Assembly: GCF_019890935.1 (NCBI RefSeq)
Contig: NZ_CP082333.1
Location: 1,948,001-2,012,000, forward strand
From: Exiguobacterium acetylicum
GTDB taxonomy: Bacteria; Bacillota; Bacilli; Exiguobacteriales; Exiguobacteriaceae
Direction: 5' to 3'
Length of the DNA: 64,000 bases
The notes under the pieces are model-generated. The model searched no databases, had not been told where the DNA came from, and saw only the letters and a list, made by a program, of their open reading frames with translations. The position numbers were made by a program, and so were the translations under genes. This document shows, one piece after another, positions 55,496 to 64,000 of this stretch. How positions within the stretch are numbered: the first letter of the stretch is position 1; every line of letters begins with the position of its first letter.

Positions 55496-56350
55496 TTAAC
55501 GGACATGATCTTTTCGCTTTTTCAGACGATGTAACAATCGATCTAAAAACTTCCGCTCCTTGACTTGTACACCTGTCAAGGATGTCGTGATGTGATCGAG
55601 TCGCCAACTGACGTCGCTCGTTCGATCCATCAAGTAAAATGGCATCTGTGCCTTGACTGCTTTAACGACTGTCGGATCTTCTGGTAAAAAACCGGTAAAG
55701 CGAAGGGGTTTTTGCAAGAATTGTTGGCTGACGAGCGCCAGTCGATCAAACGTTTCAAGCGCTTCTCCACCATTCGTCGCCCGATTAACGACGACGGAAA
55801 TCGGGAGATCCGTTGCATGATGATGTGCCAGTTTGACGAACGCATAACCGTCCATGATTGAAGTCGGCTCCGGCGTGACGATCAACCATGCTTCGTCTGC
55901 ACTACTGATAAAATCAAATGTCTGATGGTTCGCACCGGCTCCTAGATCGAGTAACACATAATCATATTCATAGAAAAATTGGAATTCCCGCAGCAGGAAG
56001 ACGATATCCTCATCTGTAAAATTCGTCAGTTCCGTAAATCCACTCCCGCCATGAATGAAATGAAGAGAAGGAGACTGTTCGACGATTGCATGCTGGAGTG
56101 ATTCTCGTCGTTTGACGCATTCCATCAAGGATGACTTCGATGATTGCCCAAATAGAATGCCGATATTCGCCATTCCAATATCAAGATCAATCAAGAGTAC
56201 TCGCTTGTCTTGCAACGATAATGCTACACCTAGATTCACCGCGACATTCGTTTTTCCGACACCGCCTTTTCCACTCACGATGGCAATCGTCTTCGTTTCC
56301 TTGACGGTCACTTTTGACCGTAAGACACGTGCTTGATCTTCTCGCATCAT
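55496..56350 (-). CDS. flhG: Flagellar number regulator FlhG (MinD-like ATPase)
   Basis: A 284 aa ParA/MinD-type ATPase that works with FlhF to set flagellar number and placement. The deviant Walker A is VSGKGGVGKTNVAVNLG near residue 27, switch I/II include LLIDLDIGMANIGILFG and VLLDLGAGANHQTF. A Gln/Arg-rich N-terminal stretch (DQARVLRS) precedes it, the FlhF-activating part. A basic C-terminal helix (LDRLLHRLKKRKDHV) suits membrane binding. The ATG overlaps the stop of flhF. Confidence 0.93.
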   Translation of the reverse strand: MMREDQARVLRSKVTVKETKTIAIVSGKGGVGKTNVAVNLGVALSLQDKRVLLIDLDIGMANIGILFGQSSKSSLMECVKRRESLQHAIVEQSPSLHFIHGGSGFTELTNFTDEDIVFLLREFQFFYEYDYVLLDLGAGANHQTFDFISSADEAWLIVTPEPTSIMDGYAFVKLAHHHATDLPISVVVNRATNGGEALETFDRLALVSQQFLQKPLRFTGFLPEDPTVVKAVKAQMPFYLMDRTSDVSWRLDHITTSLTGVQVKERKFLDRLLHRLKKRKDHVR

Positions 56351-57390
56351 CTCATCCCTCTTTCGACGATCATTCGGGATAACTCATCCGCAGTAGCGAA
56401 CGTGATGTCTTCTGGTACTTCTTGACCAGTTGTTACGCAATAGATCGGTAAGTTTGTCTCTGTCACAAGTCCGAACATCGACCAGAGTTCGCTTGTCTCA
56501 TCTGCTTTAGAGAACACGACACCCGATAGAGGAATCTTGTCGAAACGATCATGGATTTGTAATAAATCTCGGTACTTCGAAGTCAAACTAAGAACTAAGA
56601 AAACATCCGTATCTTTAAAGTCGTGTCGATTTCGTAACTGCTCTACATATGCTTCGTCAAGGAAATTCCGCCCCGCTGTATCGACAAGTACGATGTCACA
56701 TGATGCTAGCGCTAGCTTTGCTCGTTCAAAATCTTCCAAGTCGTATGCAACATGAATCGGTATACCTAATATATCGGCATATGTTTTCAGTTGCTCAATC
56801 GCCGAGATTCGGTATGTATCGGTTGTGATGAGACCGACTCGTTGATTTTTAATGAGCGTATGGTGTGCAGCCAGTTTAGCGATGGTCGTCGTCTTACCGA
56901 CACCAGTCGGTCCTGTCAGCATGACATAACGCGCAGTCGACGTTGTTACACGTAATGCCGTTTTTACTTCTTCAGTTAAGAGATCCGTTAATTCCGTTTG
57001 TTGCGTCTGATAATACGCAGTCAGTAATCGCTCATGTAATCGTTCAGATACTTGCTGTAACGCTGGTTCTGTCAACAACGGCACATAATGCTGCAATTCT
57101 CGCGGTAACGGCCGTTCACCGACTGTAACGATCGTCGGACGTACTGGAATCGGTTGGATCGTTTCCACAATGTCCTTCCGACTCGTTGCTTGCTTCGAGA
57201 CGATCGGTTCATTCGACACATGTTCATCCACCGATGCAACCAGTTCCACTTTTTTCTTCGCAAACAAACCAAAGAATCCACCCACTTTGATATGTCGAGT
57301 ATTCAATATGATGGCATCTTGACCAAGTTCGCGTTTTATTTGTTTCATTGCTTCGCCAATAGAATCCGCTGTGACTTTTTTGACTATCAT
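56347..57390 (-). CDS. flhF: Flagellar SRP-like GTPase FlhF
   Basis: A 347 aa SRP-type GTPase that defines the site of new flagella. An N-terminal B domain (VKKVTADSIGEAMKQIKRELGQDAIILNTRHIK) precedes the NG domain. The P-loop is LTGPTGVGKTTTIAKLA (about 157-173), followed by LVDTAGRNFLDEA and the G4-like VVFSKADET. It sits three bases after flhA and overlaps flhG. Confidence 0.93.
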   Translation of the reverse strand: MIVKKVTADSIGEAMKQIKRELGQDAIILNTRHIKVGGFFGLFAKKKVELVASVDEHVSNEPIVSKQATSRKDIVETIQPIPVRPTIVTVGERPLPRELQHYVPLLTEPALQQVSERLHERLLTAYYQTQQTELTDLLTEEVKTALRVTTSTARYVMLTGPTGVGKTTTIAKLAAHHTLIKNQRVGLITTDTYRISAIEQLKTYADILGIPIHVAYDLEDFERAKLALASCDIVLVDTAGRNFLDEAYVEQLRNRHDFKDTDVFLVLSLTSKYRDLLQIHDRFDKIPLSGVVFSKADETSELWSMFGLVTETNLPIYCVTTGQEVPEDITFATADELSRMIVERGMR

Positions 57391-57393
57391 CGC

Positions 57394-59418
57394 TTAAATC
57401 ACCCCAATACTCTTGACTTCAATCGTTGGCATCAACTCGTTATAAGATAGAATCGGAACCTCAGGGAAATAGCGTTCCGTCAATTGACGAACGAACATCC
57501 GGATACTTGGAGACGTCAGAATGATCGGATGTGCGCCATATCGTTCAAATTCCATTGCTCGTTCTTGCAACGTCTCGATGAAACGTGTCGCTTTTTCGGG
57601 ATCAAGCGCTAAATAATTTCCGAACTCTGTCTTTTGGATGGCTGACTGGATATCCAGTTCCATCTCACTCGAGACGGTCACGACATGCAAGACATCTCCT
57701 TGCATGACCTGTTCTGTAATTTGACGCGATAAGGATTGACGGACATATTCAGCGAGTAGTTCGCTGTCTTTCGTCACCGCCGCATAGTCTGCGAGCGTTT
57801 CGAAAATCAATGGTAGATTTCGAATCGAGACTTTTTCTTTTAATAATTGAACGAATACTTTTTGAAGTTCCCCGATTGATAACAGTTGTGGTGTTACTTC
57901 TTCGACCAAAATCGGATGCGATTCCTTCAAATGATCAACCAACTGTTTCGTCTCTTCTCGTCCGAGTAACTCAGCGGCATGTTTCTTCAAGAGCTCCGTT
58001 AAATGCGTCGCGACGACGGATGGTGGATCAACGACCGTATAGCCTGACATCTCTGCTCGGCTCCGTGTCTGTTCATCGATCCAGAGCGCCGGCATACCGA
58101 AGGCTGGCTCAACCGTCTCAATACCTCGAATTTCTGGATCATCGACACCCGGGCTCATCGCTAAATAATGATCCAGTAATAGCTCACCACTTGCCATCTC
58201 ACTTCCGCGAATCTTGATCCGGTACTGGTTCGGTGATAACTGCAGATGATCACGAATCCGAACGGTCGGTAGAACGAATCCAAGTTCGAGTGCTAGCTGC
58301 CGACGAATCATGACGACACGATCGAGTAAATCGCCACCTTGCGCTTCATCAGCGAGTGGAATCAAACCGTAACCGAATTCAAATTCAATTGTATCGACAT
58401 TCAGTAAGGAAATGACCGATTCACTTGAACGTAAGTTTTCGCTTGGGGCTTCTTCAACAGCGACCTCTTCTTGCATCGTCTTCGTCGTCTGCTTCATTCG
58501 CCAAGCGAAGAAGCCGAACAACGCTGCAATCGGCATCGTGACGTAGTCAGGAATCGCTGTGAATAGTCCGAGTAAGAAGATTGCTCCAGCCGCGATTCCG
58601 ACGAGTAATGGTGTCCGTGCCAATTGACCGATGACATCCTCACCAAGGTTCCCATCAGATGTCGAGCGTGTAACGATGATCCCGGTCGCAACCGAAATCA
58701 AAAGTGCTGGAATCTGACTGACAAGCCCGTCCCCGACCGTCAGTAACGTATACAGTTCGACTGAATCCGCTATCGGTAAGCCTTGCTGAACGACACCGAT
58801 GATCATTCCGAAAATCAAGTTGATGATGACGATGATGATACCAGCGATTGCATCTCCTTTAACGAACTTCGAGGCACCGTCCATCGCACCATAAAAATCT
58901 GCTTCCGATTGGATTTTTTGACGACGAGTCCGAGCTTGTAATTCGTCGATCATACCGGAGTTCAGATCGGCGTCGATTGCCATCTGTTTCCCTGGCATCG
59001 CATCAAGCGTAAAACGTGCCGATACTTCCGAGACTCGTTCTGAACCTTTCGTGATGACGAGAAACTGGATCAAGACGAGAATCAAGAAGACGACGAAACC
59101 GACGAGCGGCTTACCACCGACGACAAAATTCCCAAAAGCCTCGATGACTTCGCCACCATTTCCGTTTGATAGGATCGCCCTTGTCGTCGAGACGTTAAGT
59201 GCCAGACGAAACAAAGTGACGATCAATAACAACGTCGGAAAGACAGAAAATTCAAGTGCCTCTTTGGCATTCATCGCAACGAGTAATACCATCAAAGCAA
59301 TTAAGATATTGATGATGATTAAAAAATCGAGCATGATAGCGGGCAGTGGAATGACGAGCATGAAGACGATCATGATGACGCCTAGCAGAACCGTTAAATC
59401 TCGTGTTGATATACTCAT
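57394..59418 (-). CDS. flhA: Flagellar type III export gate protein FlhA
   Basis: A 674 aa inner-membrane export gate subunit. Eight membrane segments fill about the first 310 residues, including the FHIPEP-type loop around MPGKQMAIDADLNSGMID. A linker rich in Glu leads to a cytoplasmic C-domain (about 330-674) that docks chaperone-substrate complexes, with the conserved VSIRNLPLIFETLADYA segment. GAC-type ribosome site AAAGGATG precedes the ATG. Confidence 0.95.
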   Translation of the reverse strand: MSISTRDLTVLLGVIMIVFMLVIPLPAIMLDFLIIINILIALMVLLVAMNAKEALEFSVFPTLLLIVTLFRLALNVSTTRAILSNGNGGEVIEAFGNFVVGGKPLVGFVVFLILVLIQFLVITKGSERVSEVSARFTLDAMPGKQMAIDADLNSGMIDELQARTRRQKIQSEADFYGAMDGASKFVKGDAIAGIIIVIINLIFGMIIGVVQQGLPIADSVELYTLLTVGDGLVSQIPALLISVATGIIVTRSTSDGNLGEDVIGQLARTPLLVGIAAGAIFLLGLFTAIPDYVTMPIAALFGFFAWRMKQTTKTMQEEVAVEEAPSENLRSSESVISLLNVDTIEFEFGYGLIPLADEAQGGDLLDRVVMIRRQLALELGFVLPTVRIRDHLQLSPNQYRIKIRGSEMASGELLLDHYLAMSPGVDDPEIRGIETVEPAFGMPALWIDEQTRSRAEMSGYTVVDPPSVVATHLTELLKKHAAELLGREETKQLVDHLKESHPILVEEVTPQLLSIGELQKVFVQLLKEKVSIRNLPLIFETLADYAAVTKDSELLAEYVRQSLSRQITEQVMQGDVLHVVTVSSEMELDIQSAIQKTEFGNYLALDPEKATRFIETLQERAMEFERYGAHPIILTSPSIRMFVRQLTERYFPEVPILSYNELMPTIEVKSIGVI

Positions 59419-59432
59419 GATGCTTCATCCTT

Positions 59433-60524
59433 TCATTTTGCTTGTTTCAGTTGATAGACAAAGGCGAGTGTTTCAGCGAGCGCCTGATAGAACGTTTCAT
59501 CCACTGCCATACCAATCTCTGTTTGAGCGAACAACGCCCGCGCCAGCGGACGATTTTCAACAATCGGGACGTCAGCTGCTGTCGCCTTCTCCCGAATCCG
59601 GAACGCGACAGCATCTACGCCTTTTGCAACGACGATCGGTGCCATATGTTTTCCGTCATCGTATTGAATTGCTACCGCATAATGGGTCGGGTTCGTGATG
59701 ACGACGTCGGCATTCGGTATTTCTTGCATCATCCGCCGCATCGCCATCTCCCGTTGTTGTTGTTTGATCTTTCCTTTGATTTGAGGGTCACCTTCCGTGT
59801 TCTTATGCTCATCCTTTAAATCCTGTTTACTCATTCGAATCGACTTTTCGAAATCAAATTTTTGATAAGCGAAGTCAAGAATGGCTAACGCGATCAAGGC
59901 GATACTGACCGACAAACCGAGTAAAAATGTTAAATGACCAATGATAGCTAACGCATCGCCGATTGGTTCCGAGGTCAGCCTCGAAATCTCGACTTTATTA
60001 TTCCAAAGAACCGTGCCACTCGTGACACCGATGACTAACAGTTTAAAAACGGATTTCAAAAATTCGACGAGTGCTTTGACGCTAACGATCCGTTTAACGC
60101 CTTGAAGTGGATTGATTCGGTCCAACTTCGGCTGAATCGCCTCACCACTTAAGAGCACACCAATCTGAACGAAATTGCCAAGGATCCCGATGACGACCGC
60201 TGTTAAAAAGAACGGTGCGACTAAAATCCCCATTTGAATCAGCATCTCGACTAAAATCTGTTCGATTCGTCCCTCTTCGACGGCTTGCAGAACTTGACTT
60301 GCACTGAGACCATCTTGTAGGACGAGCACGAATCGCCGTCCTAGAAACGGACCAAAAAAATAGAGAACAAGGAACATCGCGAATAACATGATACTACTCG
60401 TTAAATCTGCTGATTTTGCGACCTGTCCCTTCTTGCGGGAGTCATCCCGCTTTCGAGGTGTCGCCTTTTCCGTCTTCTCACCAGCGAAGTACTGAAGATC
60501 AAGGCGTAATCGGTATGTATGCAT
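59433..60524 (-). CDS. flhB: Flagellar export switch protein FlhB
   Basis: A 363 aa export protein with four membrane segments (about residues 40-215) and a cytoplasmic domain. The autocleavage motif NPTH at 278-281 (VVITNPTHYAVAIQYDD) is intact, so it can switch from rod-hook to filament substrates. The N-terminus (FAGEKTEKATPRKRDDSRKKGQVAKSADL) is typical. It begins five bases after fliR. Confidence 0.95.
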   Translation of the reverse strand: MHTYRLRLDLQYFAGEKTEKATPRKRDDSRKKGQVAKSADLTSSIMLFAMFLVLYFFGPFLGRRFVLVLQDGLSASQVLQAVEEGRIEQILVEMLIQMGILVAPFFLTAVVIGILGNFVQIGVLLSGEAIQPKLDRINPLQGVKRIVSVKALVEFLKSVFKLLVIGVTSGTVLWNNKVEISRLTSEPIGDALAIIGHLTFLLGLSVSIALIALAILDFAYQKFDFEKSIRMSKQDLKDEHKNTEGDPQIKGKIKQQQREMAMRRMMQEIPNADVVITNPTHYAVAIQYDDGKHMAPIVVAKGVDAVAFRIREKATAADVPIVENRPLARALFAQTEIGMAVDETFYQALAETLAFVYQLKQAK

Positions 60525-60528
60525 GTCC

Positions 60529-61296
60529 TTAACCTCCTAGTAATCGAATGGCGTCTGCAAGTACATCTTGCAACAATGGAACGAATCGACCGATTCCTGT
60601 GATCGTCGCGCCTGCTAATAAAAACAGAATCGCGTATCCCATTAACAGTTTGACGGAAAAACCAATCGCAAAAATATTGAACTGGGGTGCCGTTTTCGCT
60701 AAGAAACCGAGTGCGAGATCCACTAAAAAGAGTGAAACGACAAGTGGCATCGCCATTTGTAAGGCAGTCAACATCGCAAGACCAACGACACGGATGACAA
60801 GACTCATTCCAGCGTCCCCTGATACCGCAATCAGACTGCCCGGCGGAAAGATTTGAAAGCTCGTGTAGATGCCGTCCAGTAAAATGAGATGCATATCAGA
60901 AGCGAGTAGAACGAGTAACGTCAGCATGTAATAAAATCGTCCGACGATGGGTGACTGCCCGCCAAACATCGGATCATAAGCGGAAGCCATCGCAAGACCC
61001 ATCTGCAAGTCGATGATCGAGCCCGCGATTTGTGGGGCATATAATAAAAAACTAGCAAGTAAGCCAAGAGCTAGCCCCACTAAGACTTCCGTTCCCATCC
61101 GAAAGAAAAAATCGAAGTCTTCTACACGAACATCTGTCTTCACGGCGTAGCTCGCAAAGTAAGCAAGTCCCGCAGCGAGCGCTAATTTATGTTGCGCTGG
61201 TAATTGCTTTGATGAAAACAAAGGCGCCGCGACAAGAAAACCAACGATCCGTCCAAAGACGAGCAGGAAAACACTCAGGAAAGAAAGTAACGTCAT
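60529..61296 (-). CDS. fliR: Flagellar export apparatus protein FliR
   Basis: A 255 aa membrane protein of the export core. About six hydrophobic segments, with FGRIVGFLVAAPLFSSKQLPAQHKLALAAG near the start and IIDLQMGLAMASAYDPMFG in the middle, fit the family. Its ATG overlaps the end of fliQ by four bases. Confidence 0.93.
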   Translation of the reverse strand: MTLLSFLSVFLLVFGRIVGFLVAAPLFSSKQLPAQHKLALAAGLAYFASYAVKTDVRVEDFDFFFRMGTEVLVGLALGLLASFLLYAPQIAGSIIDLQMGLAMASAYDPMFGGQSPIVGRFYYMLTLLVLLASDMHLILLDGIYTSFQIFPPGSLIAVSGDAGMSLVIRVVGLAMLTALQMAMPLVVSLFLVDLALGFLAKTAPQFNIFAIGFSVKLLMGYAILFLLAGATITGIGRFVPLLQDVLADAIRLLGG

Positions 61297-61565
61297 TTTC
61301 GGGAAACCTCAGCGATTTGTTTGAATAGATCGATCGTAAAGGTTTGTAGCTCCTGCATGATCCAAGGTCCAAAGAAGACAAGTGCTAAAAATACGGCAAC
61401 GATCTTCGGAACGAACGATAATGTCTGTTCCTGAATCTGTGTCGTCGCCTGCAATATACTGACGAGCAGACCAACGACGAGCGAGACGAGTAGCAAGGGA
61501 GCCGATACCTTGAGTAATGTCCAGACAGCAGAGCTTGCCAACTGAATAATCATTTCTTGAGTCAT
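61293..61565 (-). CDS. fliQ: Flagellar export apparatus protein FliQ
   Basis: A 90 aa protein with two membrane hairpin segments (AVWTLLKVSAPLLLVSLVVGLLVSILQATTQIQEQTLSFVPKIVAVFLALVFFG), the standard FliQ form, present in several copies per export gate. It lies between fliP and fliR. Confidence 0.94.
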   Translation of the reverse strand: MTQEMIIQLASSAVWTLLKVSAPLLLVSLVVGLLVSILQATTQIQEQTLSFVPKIVAVFLALVFFGPWIMQELQTFTIDLFKQIAEVSRK

Positions 61566-61577
61566 CTTTTCTCCCCC

Positions 61578-62246
61578 CTAACGCATACTGACAAGTAGTG
61601 ATTCAACGATCAGGTGCCAGCCGTCAACTAGAATAAATAACAATAGCTTAAACGGTAACGCAATCATGACCGGTGGTAACATCATCATCCCCATCGACAT
61701 CAAAACACTCGAGACGACCATGTCGATGACAAGGAAAGGTATGAAGATCATGAAACCGATTTGAAAGGCCGTCTTCAGTTCACTAATCGCATATGCTGGA
61801 ACGAGTGCGACGAGTGGGATATCTTCAATTTTTTCCGGTTTTTCATAATTACCGTATTTTAAGAATAATTCTAAATCATTCGTTCGCGTGTGCTTCGACA
61901 TGAAGCGTTTCATCGTATCTCCCGCTTTATCAAACGCTTCATCTTGACTGATTTTATCGGCCATGTATGGTTTTAAGGCCGTCGTATTTAATTCCGATAA
62001 GACGGGCGACATGACGAACAGCGTAATGAACAAAGCCAGTCCGACGAGCAACTGGTTTGGTGGCGTTTGTTGTGTTCCGAGAGCCGAACGGACGAACGAC
62101 AACACGACGACGACACGTGTGAAACAGGTCATTAGAATAAGTAATGAAGGCGCCAGCGACAACAACGTCAGTAATACAAGCAGTTTGATCGATGTCGCTG
62201 TCCCTGACGGAGTATCAAGTGAGATCAGATTTTCAATCGTATTCAT
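61578..62246 (-). CDS. fliP: Flagellar export apparatus protein FliP
   Basis: A 222 aa membrane protein of the export gate. Conserved segments are LVLLTLLSLAPSLLILMTCFTRVVVVLSFVRSALGTQQTPPNQLLVGLALFITLFVMSPV, PAYAISELKTAFQIGFMIFIPFLVIDMVVSSVLMSMGMMMLPPVMIALPFKLLLFILVDGW. It lacks an obvious cleavable signal; the frame overlaps fliO by four bases. Confidence 0.95.
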   Translation of the reverse strand: MNTIENLISLDTPSGTATSIKLLVLLTLLSLAPSLLILMTCFTRVVVVLSFVRSALGTQQTPPNQLLVGLALFITLFVMSPVLSELNTTALKPYMADKISQDEAFDKAGDTMKRFMSKHTRTNDLELFLKYGNYEKPEKIEDIPLVALVPAYAISELKTAFQIGFMIFIPFLVIDMVVSSVLMSMGMMMLPPVMIALPFKLLLFILVDGWHLIVESLLVSMR

Positions 62247-62734
62247 GAGCGCCCTCGATTCTTCTGTAGTTGCTCGAGTTGTTGTTTGAACGTCTCAAGG
62301 AATGGTGAAGGTGCTGATTTCGAAGATGACTCTTCAAGATCCGTCGGTTCGTATCCCTCTAAATCGTCCAGCGTGTCTAAGAGTTGCACGTTCTCACCAA
62401 CACCGACGACATAAATCTTATCCTGCACTTTCACTAACTGAACCGATCGATCCTTACCAAGTGGTACACCACCTAGATGAGTCAATCGACCAGAGTGTCT
62501 GACGCCTCGTGTCCGTTCATGAATGAATCGCGTCACGACGATGAATCCACCGATCAAGACGACGAGAACGACGACTCCTTTGAAGATAGTCAACGCCATG
62601 GAAGGACTCTCATCGACTTGCTGAGTCGTCGGTGCATCGTTCTTGGTTGGATTTAATTTTTCTTCAACCGTTTCCGCCTGTACAGGAAGTGTCAGCAGAA
62701 ACAGAAGACAAATCAGCAAAGTCACTTTTTTCAT
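62243..62734 (-). CDS. fliO: Flagellar biosynthesis protein FliO/FliZ
   Basis: A 163 aa assembly factor for the FliP ring. A signal peptide (KKVTLLICLLFLLTLPVQAE) and one membrane segment (TIFKGVVVLVVLIGGFIVVT, about residues 49-68) are followed by the cytoplasmic FliO domain (LTHLGGVPLGKDRSVQLVKVQDKIYVVGVGENVQLLDTL). Called fliZ in B. subtilis; same position between cheY and fliP. Confidence 0.9.
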   Translation of the reverse strand: MKKVTLLICLLFLLTLPVQAETVEEKLNPTKNDAPTTQQVDESPSMALTIFKGVVVLVVLIGGFIVVTRFIHERTRGVRHSGRLTHLGGVPLGKDRSVQLVKVQDKIYVVGVGENVQLLDTLDDLEGYEPTDLEESSSKSAPSPFLETFKQQLEQLQKNRGRS

Positions 62735-63096
62735 GACGAGACAGTTTTCGAGACCGCTTCAAGCACACGATCCGCTTGGAACGGTTTGACGATGAAATCT
62801 TTCGCACCTGCTTGAATCGCATCGATGACCATCGACTGTTGCCCCATCGCCGAACACATGATGACCTTAGCCGCAGGATTGAATGCTTTGATTTCTTTAA
62901 GCGCAGAGATCCCGTCCATCTCAGGCATCGTAATGTCTAACGTGACGAGGTCTGGTGTCAATTCCTTATACTTCGAGACCGCTTCGCGTCCATTTTCTGC
63001 TTCACCGACGACATCATAGCCGTTCTTCGATAGGATTTCCTTGATCATCATCCGCATGAAAGCGGCATCGTCTACGATTAATACTTTTGCACTCAT
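62731..63096 (-). CDS. cheY: Chemotaxis response regulator CheY
   Basis: A 121 aa single receiver domain. Asp9 and Asp10 bind metal, Asp54 is the phosphoacceptor (VTLDITMPEMDG), Ser82 and Lys104 (FIVKPF) complete the active site. CheY-P binds the FliM/FliY switch. AGGAGG precedes the ATG. Its position between fliY and fliO matches B. subtilis. Confidence 0.96.
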   Translation of the reverse strand: MSAKVLIVDDAAFMRMMIKEILSKNGYDVVGEAENGREAVSKYKELTPDLVTLDITMPEMDGISALKEIKAFNPAAKVIMCSAMGQQSMVIDAIQAGAKDFIVKPFQADRVLEAVSKTVSS

Positions 63097-63108
63097 AATA
63101 GTTCCTCC

Positions 63109-64000
63109 TTAGAACATCCGAAGACGTTCTTTTGTATTTACGATTTCTGTAATACGTACACCGAAATTCTCTTCGATGACGACCACTTCACCCGTTGCGA
63201 TCAATGTATTGTTGACGAGAACGTCAACTGGTTCCCCTGCCAGTTTATCCAGCTCGATGACAGAACCTTGTGTTAATTCCAATATGTCACGAACGGAGCG
63301 GCGTGTCCGTCCTAACTCAACCGTGACGTTCAACGGAACATCATATAACATTCCGATATTTCCTGGCGTGCCCTCTACTTCCATCTCACCTAACTGACTA
63401 AATTGAACTGGACTGACACCGACTGGCGTTGCTTTCGGTTCAGGTGGTGGGACGACCGTTCGTTGCTCCATCGCTGGTGCTGGTGTCGGTTGTGCTTGTG
63501 GTTGTTCTGGTTGCGCTTGTGCCGTTGTTTGCGGTGCAGGTTCTGCTTGTTGGGTCGTACTCGCGCTAAAGAGTTTTTGAATCAATTGCTTCGAAAAATC
63601 CAACGGTGCTAATTGAACGATTTTTGAATCAATCATCGTGCCAATCTTCAGATCAAACTCGATGATGACCATGTTCTCCCAAAGAGAAAAGCTATCGACG
63701 ATACTCTTATCTTGTGAAAAGTCGAAGATTTCTACTGCAGGCGGTGAGATATCGATTCGCATGGAGAACACGGTCGACATCGATGTCGCAGCAGCTCCCA
63801 TCATCTGATTCATCGCTTCCTGTACAGCAGAAAGAGCAATCGGATCCATTTCGATTGATTCATCAATGACGCCATCGCCTCCCATCATCAGATTCGCAAT
63901 GACGGAAGCGTCTCGCTGTGTCAGGATCAGGACGTTTTCTCCTTTAAATCCTTCCGTATAGCCGACGCGCAACGCGACATGAGGAATCGGATAACGACTT
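63109..64000 (-). CDS. fliY: Flagellar motor switch phosphatase FliY (5' end beyond the window)
   Basis: The reading frame is open to the window edge at 64000, so the N-terminus is missing. What is present is a CheC-like domain with an intact E-x-x-N phosphatase motif (VQEAMNQMMGAAATSMSTVF), then a linker of about 50 residues very rich in Gln, Pro and Ala, then the FliN-type SpoA domain (YDVPLNVTVELGRTRRSVRDILELTQGSVIELDKL). FliY replaces FliN in Bacillales and dephosphorylates CheY-P at the motor. Codons before 63972 continue the family sequence (IPHVALRVGYTEG), which shows that 63972 is not a true start. Confidence 0.93.
   Translation of the reverse strand, partial: SRYPIPHVALRVGYTEGFKGENVLILTQRDASVIANLMMGGDGVIDESIEMDPIALSAVQEAMNQMMGAAATSMSTVFSMRIDISPPAVEIFDFSQDKSIVDSFSLWENMVIIEFDLKIGTMIDSKIVQLAPLDFSKQLIQKLFSASTTQQAEPAPQTTAQAQPEQPQAQPTPAPAMEQRTVVPPPEPKATPVGVSPVQFSQLGEMEVEGTPGNIGMLYDVPLNVTVELGRTRRSVRDILELTQGSVIELDKLAGEPVDVLVNNTLIATGEVVVIEENFGVRITEIVNTKERLRMF

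Noticed and set aside
63972-64000. 63972 as the start codon of fliY
   Set aside because: The frame stays open to the window edge and the extra residues fit the FliY family, so the gene is truncated by the window.

Overview
The window reads as one chromosome segment of a low-GC Gram-positive of the order Bacillales. Gene order follows the Bacillus subtilis backbone closely in two stretches: cmk-ypfA-prsW-ypdA-gudB...ypbH-recS-ypbB-fer, then spoIIIE-rnjB-pnp-rpsO-ribF-truB-rbfA-infB-nusA-rimP-polC-proS-rasP-dxr-cdsA-uppS-frr-pyrH-tsf-rpsB-sigD-che-flh-fli. Sporulation genes that sit in these stretches in Bacillus (sleB-ypeB, spoVFAB) are absent, and a murE-Fem-type cassette lies where the diaminopimelate genes would be. 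A motile non-spore-former with Lys-Gly type peptidoglycan, such as Exiguobacterium, is my best guess. This is inferred from gene content, not from a database match. No rRNA, tRNA, CRISPR array, prophage or insertion sequence was seen.

Layout. 1-11.3 kb, mostly minus strand: plsC (partial), cmk, a PilZ c-di-GMP protein, prsW, a lone plus-strand L-asparaginase, bacillithiol-disulfide reductase, glutamate dehydrogenase, ddl, a MecA/YpbH adaptor, a B12-binding MerR regulator with CarH-type photoreceptor motifs, a small membrane protein, recS and ypbB. 11.4-11.8 kb: ferredoxin on plus. 11.8-18.7 kb: a BMP-type nucleoside ABC importer (two permeases, ATPase, lipoprotein), its GntR regulator and a second BMP lipoprotein, with catabolite (cre) sites and repeated operator-like palindromes. 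19-30 kb: SpoIIIE/FtsK, RNase J, an M15 peptidase, a Fem transferase, MurE, an M16 peptidase and PNPase.

30-37.2 kb is the translation/RNA operon rimP-nusA-rnpM-ylxQ-infB-rbfA-truB-ribF-rpsO. 37-50.6 kb carries polC, proS, rasP, dxr, cdsA, uppS, frr, pyrH, tsf and rpsB, divided by intrinsic terminators. 50.7-64 kb is the distal half of the fla/che operon (fliY, cheY, fliO-fliR, flhB, flhA, flhF, flhG, cheA, cheW, cheC, cheD, sigD and a SwrB-like gene); cheB is absent from its usual place.

The window is mainly conserved core genome. I see no obvious new defence or mobile system. The features that best repay attention are regulatory and cell-wall related: the putative light-sensing CarH-like regulator, the murE-Fem-M15 cassette with a DDPR motif, the nucleoside importer regulon with its TCAGACnTCT operators and cre sites, the promoter-plus-terminator leader of rimP-nusA, and an RNase J with an intact active site at the locus used for RNase J2 in Bacillus.
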